Assembly: GCF_028858725.1 (NCBI RefSeq)
Contig: NC_084763.1
Span: forward strand, 6,882,001 to 6,946,000
Direction: 5' to 3'
Origin: Colius striatus
Lineage: Eukaryota > Chordata > Aves > Coliiformes > Coliidae
Length of the DNA stretch: 64,000 nt
How positions within the stretch are numbered: the first letter of the stretch is position 1; each line of letters starts with the position of its first letter. Under the pieces are notes generated by a model. The model did no database searches. It had not been told where the DNA came from and saw only the letters and a list, made by a program, of their open reading frames with translations. The position numbers and the translations under genes were made by a program. Shown piece after piece: positions 1 to 11,707 of this stretch.

Positions 1-1043
1 TCCCATATCAGCAGTCCTCTTCAGGGTCATCTGCAGTGAGCCACGGGGTGCTTGTTGCTTGTGCCACCTGTGAGCCATCCTCAGCTCCCAGAGAGTCATT
101 TTTCCTCTCTGATGAGTTCCTGTGCTAGACAGGAGACCTGAGGAGCAGGCAGTCTTCAAAGATTACTATACCCAATGTAAAATGCTCTGGAATGATTGTG
201 CAAATGAGACTCCTATCATGGCTGTGGCTCTGGGAGGGCATCTCTTTAATGCCCAGGAGGCACTTGAAGGGTAAGAAACCCCAAAAGGCTTGTGACATAG
301 TAGCTTGTTCTGATTCAAGAGAGTTATATAAGATAATAAAAAGGTAATAAAAGACCACTGCCTGCCCTGGAGCCACATGTGCACTGAGCTATGAAGGTGA
401 CTGAAGACATACTGAATTTGCTACCAGAATTAAAGTGATCATCTCTGCAAATGACTTTCTAGGGGCTCCAGCCATCCCATGGTCCTTGCCATGGCTCTGG
501 AGGAGCTCAACTGAACATCTCTTTGGTCTTCTTTAGGAAATGCCTGTGGAGATTTGCAGTTGAAACAAAACCATCACACAAATGACAGCGGCTTTTTAAG
601 GTGGCCAGAAGAATTCTTGAAGTAGAAATCTTTCTTTGTATAATTAAGTCTGCAACTAAATGAGATTGCAAATGCCCTGAAGCACTCTGCTCCCCTGAGG
701 TGAAACAGGCTATGCAATGTGGAGACATCGAGGGTTCATCTAGAGAAGTTATTATTTCTTCCTCCCTGCCTTTTTGCAACCCCACTTTACCAGCACTGGC
801 CTAACTCCTCACCCCCTGGGTCATCCCTTCTGCAGCATTTCAGAGTGGCTGGGAGAGATGGGGCTTTGGGGACATGCTGCTCTGCCGTCCTTGGGTCCTT
901 TTGTACTAGGAGATCTGAGTTTCTCCTGAAAGACGGAGAAAGGACATTTAGTTTTTACATGCCAGCAGCATAGAGGTGGATGTAGTCCTTTGACCCAGGC
1001 TCTGAATTTTTAGTTGTGTTTTCTTTCTTCTTTTTTCTTACAG

Positions 1044-1309
1044 AAGTTACTTTGTCTTCCTGCCAACTCATACATGTGTGGATCTCTACAGAAGCCTTTA
1101 TGGGGATTTTTTTTCCTGACTCGAATCAGGGAGCAGAAATGCTGCCCTGTGATTTGCACTGCCCTGTCAAAACAAACCCATTTGCCTCCGGCAGTGGGCC
1201 CCTGCAGTTGCAATATCTGACCTCAAGTCTGATGAAAATGAATGTCTTTGGGGGAACTGGGATCACGGCAGGAACAAATGTAACATCAAATCCTGTGAGC
1301 TGCTCAGAG
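1044..1309 (+). other. Exon-like block with strong splice sites, plus strand
   Basis: A 266-base block after a long pyrimidine tract ending TTTTTTCTTACAG and before CAGAG|GTATGT, both near-ideal vertebrate signals. One frame is open through it (about 88 codons, ending SNPVSCSE, phase 0). That phase does not match the next block at 1522 (which needs two leftover bases), but if translation starts at the ATG at 1526 this block could be a 5' untranslated exon of the same transcript. It may also belong to another transcript or be an unused pseudo-exon. Confidence 0.25.
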
Positions 1310-1521
1310 GTATGTAAATGGCTACATTTACAGGCTGAACCCTGTGTAAAATGGCTTTTGTGAGATGCATCGAAAGCAGAAGCAGGGAGAGTAGCTGGTG
1401 ATTCTCCACTGCCCAGATTTCTGCCTCTATGCAGAGGGAAACTGGTTTTTTAAAGTGCTTTTCAGTGGTAATCTCGTGGCTTTAGTGAAACATTCAAAGT
1501 GGCTTCTTACCTGCCCCACAG

Positions 1522-4443
1522 GTGGATGTCTGTACCAGAGCCCTGGTATCGTACTCCTGAGGACTCAGTTAATACCCGACTCCCCTTTTTGTAGGCTGGC
1601 AGCCAGTGCCAAATGTGCAGCAAAAGAAGTCCAGGGCTGCACACAAAACTGAACTGTGCTGTGTAAGGAAAAATGGTATAACGAAGTCTAATGTCTGAAA
1701 GGCTTCAGGGATGAGTGGCTGTAGTGGGAGCCAGCCAGCACTGGCCTTTCAGCCCTCCTGGAAGCGAGCTGTGTGCGCTTTAAATCCAACAGTGAACCTG
1801 GGGGATAAATAATGACACGGTAGATTCTACGTAGAAGCCACCTTTCCTGAAAAACTCTGCCTGATTTGTATGAGCTGTAAAAGCCCTTTTCTAGGCTTGA
1901 GAAGAGACCTAAGACTTCCCTCTAGTGGCTCTTTTATTTGATTTAATTCTCCTGATAATCGACAGCTGGATGCAAACACCCAGCGTTAGTGAGAGGGATT
2001 TGTAGCCACTTTGCTGACACTTGTACTCAAAGGGCATGATGCAGCAGTTTAGGAACCTCCCTTCTTTGCATCTGTTGGAAATGAGGGGACTCACAATGCT
2101 GCAAGCACTTGGTCGTTGCCTCCTCTCCTTGTCCTCTGCTGTCCTGCCTCACAGGGCTTCTGGGAGGCTTCCTTCACTCCTGCTCATGTGGCATTTAAAT
2201 GGCCCAGGTGGGAAGTGTTATCAAAATGCAAATATTATGACTAATAACAGCTCCTTTAAGTCATGTATTGTCTTTCAACACTCTCATCTGTGATGCACAT
2301 ACACCTTTTAAACGTGATATTTTTCCAGCCCTTGAATTAACACTGAATATTTGTGGTATAAAACATCTTAACTAGAAAGCAGGGACAGTGTTCTGTGATT
2401 TCACTGGGCTTTTATGCACATGAAGACACAACTTAGCACAAAAGAACTCTTATCAAAGTCTGCATCAACTTACTGGCACATTTACTGGTGACAAGGAGAA
2501 CCAGCTGCTTCAAGGGAGTTTGCAGACTCCAGCCTTGATAAAGGTTGATGTGGAACAGACACTGAGGGGGAGGACAAATCCTTAATGACTGGCAACTTTG
2601 ATTGCTAACAGAGATCTGACCAAGTTCGGAATTGCAAGAATCACTTTCAAATCCTGAGCTAATCTTTATGGATAGCTTTGTATACATCTGCTCTTCTGAT
2701 AAATGCCTGTTGGCTTTCTGAATGCTGCCTCAGGTGTGGCCTGTGATAATGAATCTCATGGTTTAATTATTCATGTACTGGAAAATTCTCTGGCTTGTAA
2801 GTTCAGTTGAAGCAAATGATGCCTCCGTGGAGAAAGATGTGGCTTTAGTCTTTCCTTCTGTGCACAGAAAGGGTTGGTATCAGTCCATGGCCTCCCACAC
2901 GGTGTACTTCACAGCAAAACCAGGCTGTGAAAAACCATGCAGCCCAGTGCCTGTTTGCCCATCAAGCACCAAACTCCTAATGCTTTTGGTCATGCTTTTT
3001 GTGTTGAACCCCTTCTCAGAGCCTGAAGGGAGAAAACCCAAGGGCGATACAAGGGGCATTTGGAGAGAGGCTGGGAAGATTGATGGGTCCTTTGCTCATC
3101 CCTGCCACATCCAGGAAAACACAACTTCCTTTATATAACCAGTATTTTATAAGCAAACAGGAGTGCATCAAAGGATGCCAGGTTCTCAAAGCAGGAGATG
3201 ATATCTCCTGATGAAACAATCTGCAAAAACTGTGGAGAAACCTAGGCACAAGGAGAAAACCTCACCCCTCACTTCACAAGCAGTCTGAGGTTATGTTGCC
3301 AGAGGAGGCTGAGAGGACGTAATCACAAGTAATTTCTTGCCATCCCCTGTGTGATGGTCACCAAAGCTCTGTGCTATTTTGTGGGTGTCTGTTGTGCCCT
3401 GAGGTCAGCAGCAGCACGCTGTTTCACCCATTTCCAGACACTGATCACACACTGTGTTGTGCCAGAGTGTGTTACAGGTAACACTCTGCGGCTCTCCTTG
3501 CCCTGCAGCAAATAACTTAGTGGGTGCAAGTCCAAGTGCAGCGATTCCTTGGGCTGACAGCCCTGTATGTTCTCCAGGTCTAGTATTAACCCTGAGTAAA
3601 CTACAGAACAACACTAGTGATCTTTCAGATGCTCCCAACCATGCACAGCAGTAATAAAATCGGTCCAGGACGTTGATTCCTTCTTCTGCTTTTATGTTTA
3701 CTCCTGTGATCTGAACGTGCCATCTCATAGGCAAAATAAATCTCTGTGTGTCCCCCGCAGCCGTGAGGGAAGTTCCCAGAGGCTGAGCTGCCCTCTCCTC
3801 TCTGTAAACTCACTGAGATGATGTCAAGTGTCCTCTTTTTGCAGGTGTTGCCCCTCTCCTTGGGAAGGAATTACCACTGCAAACAACCTCCTACTCTGCA
3901 GAAGACATACATTTGATTAGAGAGAGAATTTTCCACAAGAAGACCCGGTTGGAGTCTGGAGAAAAGGTAAAGTGAGATGCAAAGATCCTCCAACTTTGCG
4001 CCTGTCCCATTTAGTGTGTATCCACCTGCTCTGCTCAAGACCAGCTCCCAGACAGATAATTAATGCTGTGAGCTGGGGAGTGGATTTCCATCACTCAGCT
4101 CCTGTCAGGGATCCCCTGCTGCAGTAATAGCTCTGACAATTGCAAGGATACACGAGTGGGTTTTCCCCTGCGGGACTCTCCGCTTCCACCCTCCGAGTCA
4201 TTTGTTGCCGCATTCCCCCCGACTCCAAGCTCCGTGTTTGGGAGAAATGCTGGCACCCAGTCATCATTGCTGGGAGGAAAGCTACTTGAAATGTGGGATG
4301 CCAGAGCACACCTTGGGAAGGGTAGGAGGGATATGGGACCTCAGGTCCACGGGGGTCTCTACTACCCCACTGCGGAGATGGGCCCATCGCACTTCTGGTT
4401 TTGGGACCAGGAGAGTCACATGAGGCTGTATCCTTCTCAGTAG
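1522..4443 (+). CDS. Candidate unrecognised four-exon gene antisense in BFSP2 intron 1
   Basis: Four plus-strand blocks join into one open frame of about 196 codons. Block 1, 1522-1590, follows CCCCACAG and has an ATG at 1526 (MSVPEPWYRTPEDSVNTRLP). Block 2, 2868-2926, follows a pyrimidine-rich tract and CACAG (KGWYQSMASHTVYFTAKPG). Block 3, 3845-3966, follows CTTTTTGCAG and ends AAAAG|GTAAAG (TTSYSAEDIHLIRERIFHKK inside). Block 4, 4099-4443, follows CACTCAG and ends in TAG (GGLYYPTAEMGPSHF, RLYPSQ at the end). The phases 2/2, 1/1 and 0/0 match at all three junctions. AATAAA occurs at 4877-4882. Weak points are the donors GTAGGC (1591) and GTGAAA (2927) and the poor context of the ATG. The product has no signal peptide or membrane segment and I do not recognise it. 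Its short Trp/Tyr/Pro-rich, low-hydrophobicity style recalls ciliary microtubule-associated small proteins, but that is only an impression. Chance is a real alternative. Confidence 0.3.
3845..3966 (+). CDS. Best-supported internal exon of the candidate antisense gene
   Basis: A 122-base block bounded by a good acceptor (GTCCTCTTTTTGCAG) and a good donor (AAAAG|GTAAAG). One frame is open throughout for 40 codons plus a split first codon; the other two frames contain stops. The encoded segment is mixed charged and polar (PLQTTSYSAEDIHLIRERIF, then KKTRLESGEK), typical of real protein sequence. Of the four blocks this has the best combined splice and coding evidence. No homologue is recognised. 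Confidence 0.35.
4099..4443 (+). CDS. Candidate terminal exon of the antisense gene
   Basis: An open frame of 114 codons plus TAG immediately after TTTCCATCACTCAG, phase 0, matching the phase-0 end of the block at 3966, 132 bases upstream. The N-terminal part is Ser/Pro-rich with four Cys, and the C-terminal part holds GGLYYPTAEMG, FWFWDQESHM and a final YPSQ. AATAAA lies about 435 bases after the stop. The open frame also extends upstream of the proposed acceptor, so the boundary rests on the splice signal alone. Confidence 0.3.
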   Translation, partial: LLSGIPCCSNSSDNCKDTRVGFPLRDSPLPPSESFVAAFPPTPSSVFGRNAGTQSSLLGGKLLEMWDARAHLGKGRRDMGPQVHGGLYYPTAEMGPSHFWFWDQESHMRLYPSQ

Positions 4444-4876
4444 CAGGGCATAAGGAAGGAGCTTCTGTTTAGACCCCACCCACTCCCCAGTTGGGTATTT
4501 TTCTTTGCCTCTTCTTGTTCAAAACCCTTTTGGGTTAAACCAGGTGGCTGCTCAAGTGTCTTTCTAACCTCAAACGTTCACAGCTGCTTCAAGCAAAGGG
4601 CACTGAGGGGTTTCTGGCCACCAGGCACCCTCCTGGCTGAAGCAAAATGAATCCTCAGATTTTGCATGAGGCTGAAAAGAGTGTTTATCACACTAAAAGT
4701 AGCCATCTGCAAAAAGTAAAACCTAAATGTATTTACAAACACTGCATCTCCTAGGCATCTCTCATTTCTCTTACACCTTGCTCCTGGACACCCTTTGCTT
4801 TCCCTACTGGGACAGGAGGGTACTGATGTTGTGTGGTTACAGCTGTTTCTGCAGCAACTGATTTTGAGCTTGTGTT

Positions 4877-4882
4877 AATAAA
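4877..4882 (+). terminator. Candidate poly(A) signal for the antisense gene
   Basis: AATAAA on the plus strand about 435 bases after the stop at 4443. It has weight only if the candidate gene is real. Confidence 0.2.
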
Positions 4883-6078
4883 TGTGACAGTTTTGGTGTT
4901 GACGCTGGCATACTTTTACCAATTAGCCCCAGGATGAGTGAGTTAATCAGTGTTTGGGCTGAACGAGGTCCTTCTTTCACTTTTGGCTAGGTGCTTAATA
5001 TGAAAAAAGCAAAGAAACCTTTAGTCGGTCTCATTGGTCAGAATTTTAGCTCAGATTTTATCTGAGAAAGTCAAAAGCTACAAAGTGATGCCTCTTTTAG
5101 TGATTTAATTGAAGTAATTGGAAAACTTTATGTATTCTCTAACGTGTTTTAATTGTTAAATAGATGTGGATGGTGCTAGTCTTGTTTCCTGTAAGACTTG
5201 CAAATGCTATTACTACATAGCTTTTACATTTCTGATTTTATGGAGGAAGAGACTAATATTAAAGCTATATTTCATTAAGAGCTGCTCTTGTTTACTCATA
5301 AGGAAGGGAGATAGAGGCAAAGTGGGATGACGATATAAGGAAAGACTAAAAGGAAAGCAATTTGGATGAGGAATTGTTACATGAGTAGATTCACCTGCAC
5401 TACAGTGTTGGGCTTTCCTAGAAAGAAAACGCAAACAGTCCTTCCTAAAGGATCTATGGTCCTGCTATTTTAGTCTTAGCCATAAGCCCCGGGAGGTTTT
5501 CCAGGTGAGGTTTCCAACTGTGAAACGGGACAGTTGTCTGGAAAATTACTCCCACATGCCAGTGAAGTCCCCGTCACCCTCAGCGAGATGGCAGCTTAGA
5601 GGGGACGGCTTGTCGTAAGCACCTCAGATCTCAGAAGGCAGAGCCCTGTGTTCCCTGCAAGCAGGACATCAGCCTGCAAAGTCTTACTGGTCAGTAAAAG
5701 GAACTGTTTCTTGTTCGTGAGGTCCAACTCAAACACCATTTTGCACCCCCACAACAAACACTTTCCTGGAGAAGCCACCGCCTGTGCCGTACGGAGGAGG
5801 TGGGAGCAACTACAGCCAAGGAGGAAAAACCCCAGCCATTTAAATCAGCCGAGGCTCTCGCACCTTGGGGGGCATCTCAGTGGCCCCCCAGCTCCGTGCA
5901 CAGGATGCCTGAGGCAATTCTCCTGCTTAACAGGCATTTTCCACAACACACCGTGAAATGCTAACGCTAATTATCACAAAGATAGATTTAAAGCCTTCCG
6001 TCTAGGGCACCGCGCCTTGAGATGAGGCGGCACCCAGCATCAGCATCGACCCTCCCCGCTCCGGGCTCCGGCGCTCAC

Positions 6079-6534
6079 CTGATGGTAAATGGCCTCCCAG
6101 TTCTCCCGCAGTGCTCCCCAGCTGCCCACGCTGGCCGCTTTCTTGTCCAGGTAGACTCTGATGTGCTCCTCCAGCTCCTGGTTGACCTGCTCAAGAGCTC
6201 GCACCTTCTCGATGTACTCCACCAAGCAGCCGTTCAGGCTCTCGTAGGAGAGCCCCCTGCCCTTCTCCAGCCCTGAGGCCAGGGGCACGGCGGCCGAGGA
6301 GCTGCGCAGACCCTGGAGGAAGACGCTGCTGATGCCCAGGGCTCTGCGGGACACGCGGGTGCCCAGGCTGCTCACGCCGCCGGTGGGGACGGTGCCCACG
6401 TAGACGCCGGGGGGTCTGGCCAGGCTCCCTCCGCCGCCGACGCTCACCCGGCGGCCGGGGGGCCCCGAGCTCTCGGCCGCGGAGGAAGAGGGCTGTTGGC
6501 CCAAGAAGGACGAGCGGCGCCTCGGCAAGGGCAT
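6079..6534 (-). CDS. BFSP2: BFSP2 (phakinin / CP49) exon 1, partial gene
   Basis: First coding exon of the lens beaded-filament protein phakinin, a divergent intermediate-filament protein that co-assembles with filensin (BFSP1) in lens fibre cells. The 152 codons run from the ATG at 6534 to ATCAG|GTGAGC (exon end 6079, phase 0). Residues 1 to about 95 form a Ser/Arg/Gly-rich head with PPGVYVGT and RRALGISSVFLQGLRSS, both matching human phakinin as I remember it. From about residue 100 the coil 1A segment begins, with LNGCLVEYIEKVRALEQVN in place of the canonical LNDRLASYLDKVRALE; this altered coil 1A start is characteristic of phakinin. Human phakinin begins about 17 residues further upstream, but no in-frame ATG lies upstream here and the ATG has G at -3, so this start is favoured. 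The remaining rod exons must lie beyond the window's left edge. Identification is very secure; start is likely. Confidence 0.96.
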
Positions 6535-6720
6535 GGCTGCGGCTCCGGCCTGCCCAGCGCCGCCGCTCAGCCCCGCTCTGGCGGGAGGGATGTGCCGAGC
6601 CCAGCACCTCGCCGGGGGCTCCGCGGCGCTTCGGCTTTGTGCGACGGCTTTCTGGAAGGGGGGCTTTGTGCTGCCCTGGAGCGCCCGTCACATTGTCCGG
6701 GCGGCCGCTGGGTCAGCAAT
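6090..6720 (-). promoter_or_regulatory. CpG-rich region over BFSP2 exon 1 and promoter
   Basis: A GC-rich, CpG-dense stretch that contains BFSP2 exon 1 and about 190 bases upstream of its ATG. It is the likely promoter because it lies directly 5' of the first exon. No strong TATA box is close to the ATG. A TATAAGG sequence on the minus strand at 6884-6878 would require a 5' UTR of about 300 bases, longer than expected for this gene. A short CTG repeat lies at about 6743-6758. Confidence 0.5.
6706..6718 (-). promoter_or_regulatory. Near-consensus Maf recognition element upstream of BFSP2
   Basis: Minus-strand TGCTGACCCAGCG matches 11 of 13 bases of the T-MARE consensus TGCTGACTCAGCA. It lies about 170 bases upstream of the BFSP2 ATG. 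Large Maf proteins (L-Maf/c-Maf) activate avian and mammalian lens genes through such sites, so position and tissue logic fit. Binding is inferred. Confidence 0.4.
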
Positions 6721-6724
6721 CCCA

Positions 6725-9700
6725 TTTCAGGGGAAATCTCCCTGCTGCTGCTGCTGCAAATGTGGCAGATGAAAAGCACAATGGTGTTTACAGGCACAGC
6801 GGGATGGGGATTCAGTACAGCCTGCGTGTTGAAATACCAGCGGTGTTTGCTACGCTGACACCCAGATCGTCTCCTACCCTTATACCACAGGTGCCCAGAC
6901 ATACGTTACACGCGCATCGGCCACTCGCACCCACGCTCGCTCCAGACAGTCTCCTGCAGCAAGACACTAGCTAAAGTTAGCAAAACCCAAACTTTGGAGG
7001 AGCCAGCAGGCTGAGCCGAGCCAGCCTTTCACTGCTGCAGCTTCTGGGTTTCTCTGTGCTTTGGCTTTGCCACCTGACCGAGGGACGTTGCCCCAGACCA
7101 CGCAGAGTTCAACCAGGGACAAGCACCCCCATGTGTGCCCCTGCTCAGTCGGTTTAACATCACATTCTCGACTTGGTCTGTTCACCAAGGGACCCGTTTC
7201 ACTCTGCATAATGTGGCAACAGAGTGAGGCTACAGTGAAACACAGAAAAGAGTGAAACAGTCCCTGAGACTTATTGCAAGGGAAAGACGAGTTTTCCCCT
7301 GCTCCTCTTTTTATGCCACTGATTTTTAGCCAGCAGTAACCAGGTGGGCAGTTTACAGGTGGGCTGTATGGATGGTACAGTGGGATGTGTCACAATATCA
7401 GGTACAGCTTTCTGTACTTACAGACGGGGGCTGCCTCACAGCCAGGCTGCCAGACTGGTCCCAGCTCGGATTACGGCGTGCGCGGCTTTGCAGGCACGTC
7501 TGCAATGTGCTGATGTGGGGCATTGCCCGAGCGCGGGCTGGGTGTGTGCGGGGCCGGCGCTGAGGCTTTGGCGAGGTGGAACACAGTCCGAAATCCCCGT
7601 CTCCCGTGGGTGCCTAATCCCGGCTCACGGGGCTCGCGGCTGCAGCGTGGCTTGGCTTTTAACCCCGAGAGCCGCGGAACTGCCCGCGCTCAGCTCGCCG
7701 TTCCCCGGCAGCACAGCACCTCACACTTCAGCAGATATTTTTTAGCTACTTTCTAAGCATTCTGCACTAAGCTTACCAAGCAAACTAGGCTGGCTGAACA
7801 AGAAGAATCCTCCAGTATATCTTATACATTTTCAGTGTATTTGCTCCATGTCAAATAAAACAGTAAATGTGCCTTACAAAACCAACACAGCTACTGCAAA
7901 CAAAGGTAAACGTGAAGCCTTTTCCTGCAAGAAGTTCACTTAGAAGTTCACTCTTTCCACCTTCATGATGAAACAGAAGACAAAGGTCCCCATGGGATTG
8001 CTTTCGCTCTTGCCAAGACCCCCAGGAAGTTTTAACTCTCGAATCCATCAGTGATTTCCTGGAGGCCATTTAGTATTTGATCACGAGGACCACAGATATC
8101 ATATTGCATAGAGTTTATCCGATGGTGAAAGGATATATTCCCAAAGTGCCCATCCATGTCCATGCACAGTCACCTACAGAATCACAGAAGTGTTTCAGCT
8201 GGAAGAGACCTTTAAGATCATCGAGTCCAGCCTTTGTCCCAGCCCTACCAATCACCTCTTCCTGCCTGCCCCGGTCAGCTCGTAGCAAAGCAGTGCATCG
8301 CTCTGTGATTCTGAGCAGAAAATCAAGGATCTAAAAGAGCCTCTATAAGGTCACTTTCCTCCGATTTTTAGGAAGCCTGTATCCCATATTCAGATTTGTG
8401 CCTCAGCACAGTAGAGGTACACATGTGGGCTGGGGAGAAAGGAGGGACAACACCACGTCTGTGGCTCCCCCATTCTAGGGGGAGTCACGTCTTGGTCTGA
8501 TTCCAGCCATGGGATAGTAAAGTTGTCAGGTCGCTCTGAATAACTGCAGCCACTGGCAGGTGAGAACAGCTGGGCCACGTGTGCCACTGCTGCTCTAATC
8601 CCTTTTTCTGGTACCAGCCACAGCTCACCTTGAATGAGGCATATGGTGAATGATGACACACTCACCCTGTCCTGCTCAGACTTCCCTTTCATGCAACCAA
8701 GTGATCAAACCAGAGCAGGTGGCTGGAGCAGGCACAGACTCCTGGCTGCATCCCAGCCTGCTCCTGATGAAGCGAGGAGTGGAGGCAGAGAATTACACAG
8801 AAGCACTGACAGCCAGAGCTGGGGAGAGGATGGCCAAGACCTCAAAGGCCAGAGGCCACTTCACTCATCAAACCATACAAAAAAGGCAATTTGAAACCGA
8901 ATATTTGTCTCACAGTAACAATTCTGGGTGACTCAAAGAGACAGCATTGATTTAGGCAAAGCCATTCCATGTCAGCCTTTCCTTGTAACAACCTATGTTC
9001 AATCCATCATTTAAGCTTTGTTCACCCCTGCCATTCCCTTCACACTACTACAGTCTGCAACTGAGCGCTTCACTGGGCAGCACCCAAATGCCATTTTGCT
9101 CTGAAACACTGTGTTTTTGCTCCTGAGGGGAAAAGGGGATTCTCAGAGAGGAGAGTGGGACATGAGGAAACTTGATTCAGTGGCACCAGCAATCTAAGCA
9201 CACAAGATAAATAAAACAGCGTGGAAGTGGAAACATGGTCAAAGCCACAGAACTCAATTGGTGGGAGTCCCTAGTCACCAGAGTTTGAGATGGCTAATAA
9301 ATTCAAAGGTTTCTGTTCCATTCTACTTACCTTCCTTTGAGGCTGTTTGCCCTGGGGGAAATAATCCAGAGCAGCAGAGTCTCCAATGTGTAGTGTGTTT
9401 AGGACAACGCAGGAAGAAAGTCATTCTTGTCCTTGCTCATGAAAGAGTTTTGGAACTCAAGCTAGAACTTGTTTCTCCTGCTTAAGTCTGATTTCCATTC
9501 TAGCTTGGCAGGCTAAAGGAAAGAAGTGACCCAAGTCATTTTATAGTAAGAGAGAGAATGGTTGAGTGATGTCAGGCTGAATGATGTCACGTAGCATGCA
9601 GGATGTTGCACCCAGCACACGCTGACAGAACAAAATGCAGCCTTACCCAATATTCCTCCAGAGCCAGTACATTTAGCAGCAGTTGTAAACAGCAGTGAAG

Positions 9701-9739
9701 AAAACAGTCCACCTGAGAGGTGCTTTGCTTAGAAATACC
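6725..9739. other. Intergenic region between TMEM108 and BFSP2
   Basis: About 3 kb between the TMEM108 3' end and the BFSP2 promoter. It holds one short CR1 fragment (8176-8265, minus) and a CpG-rich patch at about 7475-7700. No open frame with recognisable homology was seen on either strand. Confidence 0.6.
8176..8265 (-). mobile_element. CR1 LINE 3' fragment
   Basis: Reverse-complement CR1 tail: AATCACAGAA, then GTTTCAGCTGGAAGAGACC and TTTAAGATCATCGAGTCCAG, the typical CR1 3' UTR in reverse. Severely 5' truncated. Confidence 0.85.
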
Positions 9740-9745
9740 TTTATT
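9740..9745 (-). terminator. Candidate TMEM108 poly(A) signal, distal
   Basis: A second AATAAA on the minus strand, about 200 bases after the TMEM108 stop. No further minus-strand AATAAA was seen between here and BFSP2, so one of the two is likely to be used unless a variant hexamer lies further down. Confidence 0.4.
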
Positions 9746-9865
9746 TTATAAAGCCACAGTTTGTTCTGTAAAGTTTTACCACACTTATAAAAAAGGGGCT
9801 GACAATTCTGAGAGAGAAAAGGAAAAGCTGAAAACATTTCTTGTAATTCAGGGTTACACAAAGGT

Positions 9866-9900
9866 TATATTTATAATATATATATATTTATTTATAATCT
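9866..9900. repeat. AT-rich run in the TMEM108 3' UTR
   Basis: TTATATTTATAATATATATA followed by TATTTATTTATAA just downstream of the TMEM108 stop; it contains the proximal poly(A) signal. Confidence 0.7.
9887..9892 (-). terminator. Candidate TMEM108 poly(A) signal, proximal
   Basis: AATAAA on the minus strand about 53 bases after the TMEM108 stop, within an AT-rich run. It would give a very short 3' UTR. Sequence match only. Confidence 0.3.
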
Positions 9901-9944
9901 GGAGACAGTAGAGATGAAACTGCAATAGGTGGGCAGCCAGGGGG

Positions 9945-11707
<1,763 letters not shown>

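Larger units (their letters stand above)
1..6078 (-). other. BFSP2 intron 1 (partial)
   Basis: Everything left of the exon 1 donor belongs to BFSP2 intron 1 as far as can be seen. I looked on the minus strand for the next rod exons (the human LMLQTETIQAGADDFKE and YENEQPFRKAAEEEI segments) and found nothing, so the intron exceeds 6 kb, in keeping with the large first intron in mammals. No CR1 copy was found here, which makes it the most repeat-poor part of the window. It contains the plus-strand exon-like blocks described separately. Confidence 0.7.

Noticed and set aside
2773..3138. A 121-codon plus-strand frame taken as a single-exon gene
   Set aside because: Only its middle part is considered, as one block of the candidate spliced gene; the rest lacks support.
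6191..6691. A 166-codon minus-strand frame overlapping BFSP2 exon 1
   Set aside because: Out-of-frame shadow in CpG-rich DNA; the phakinin frame is the one with homology.
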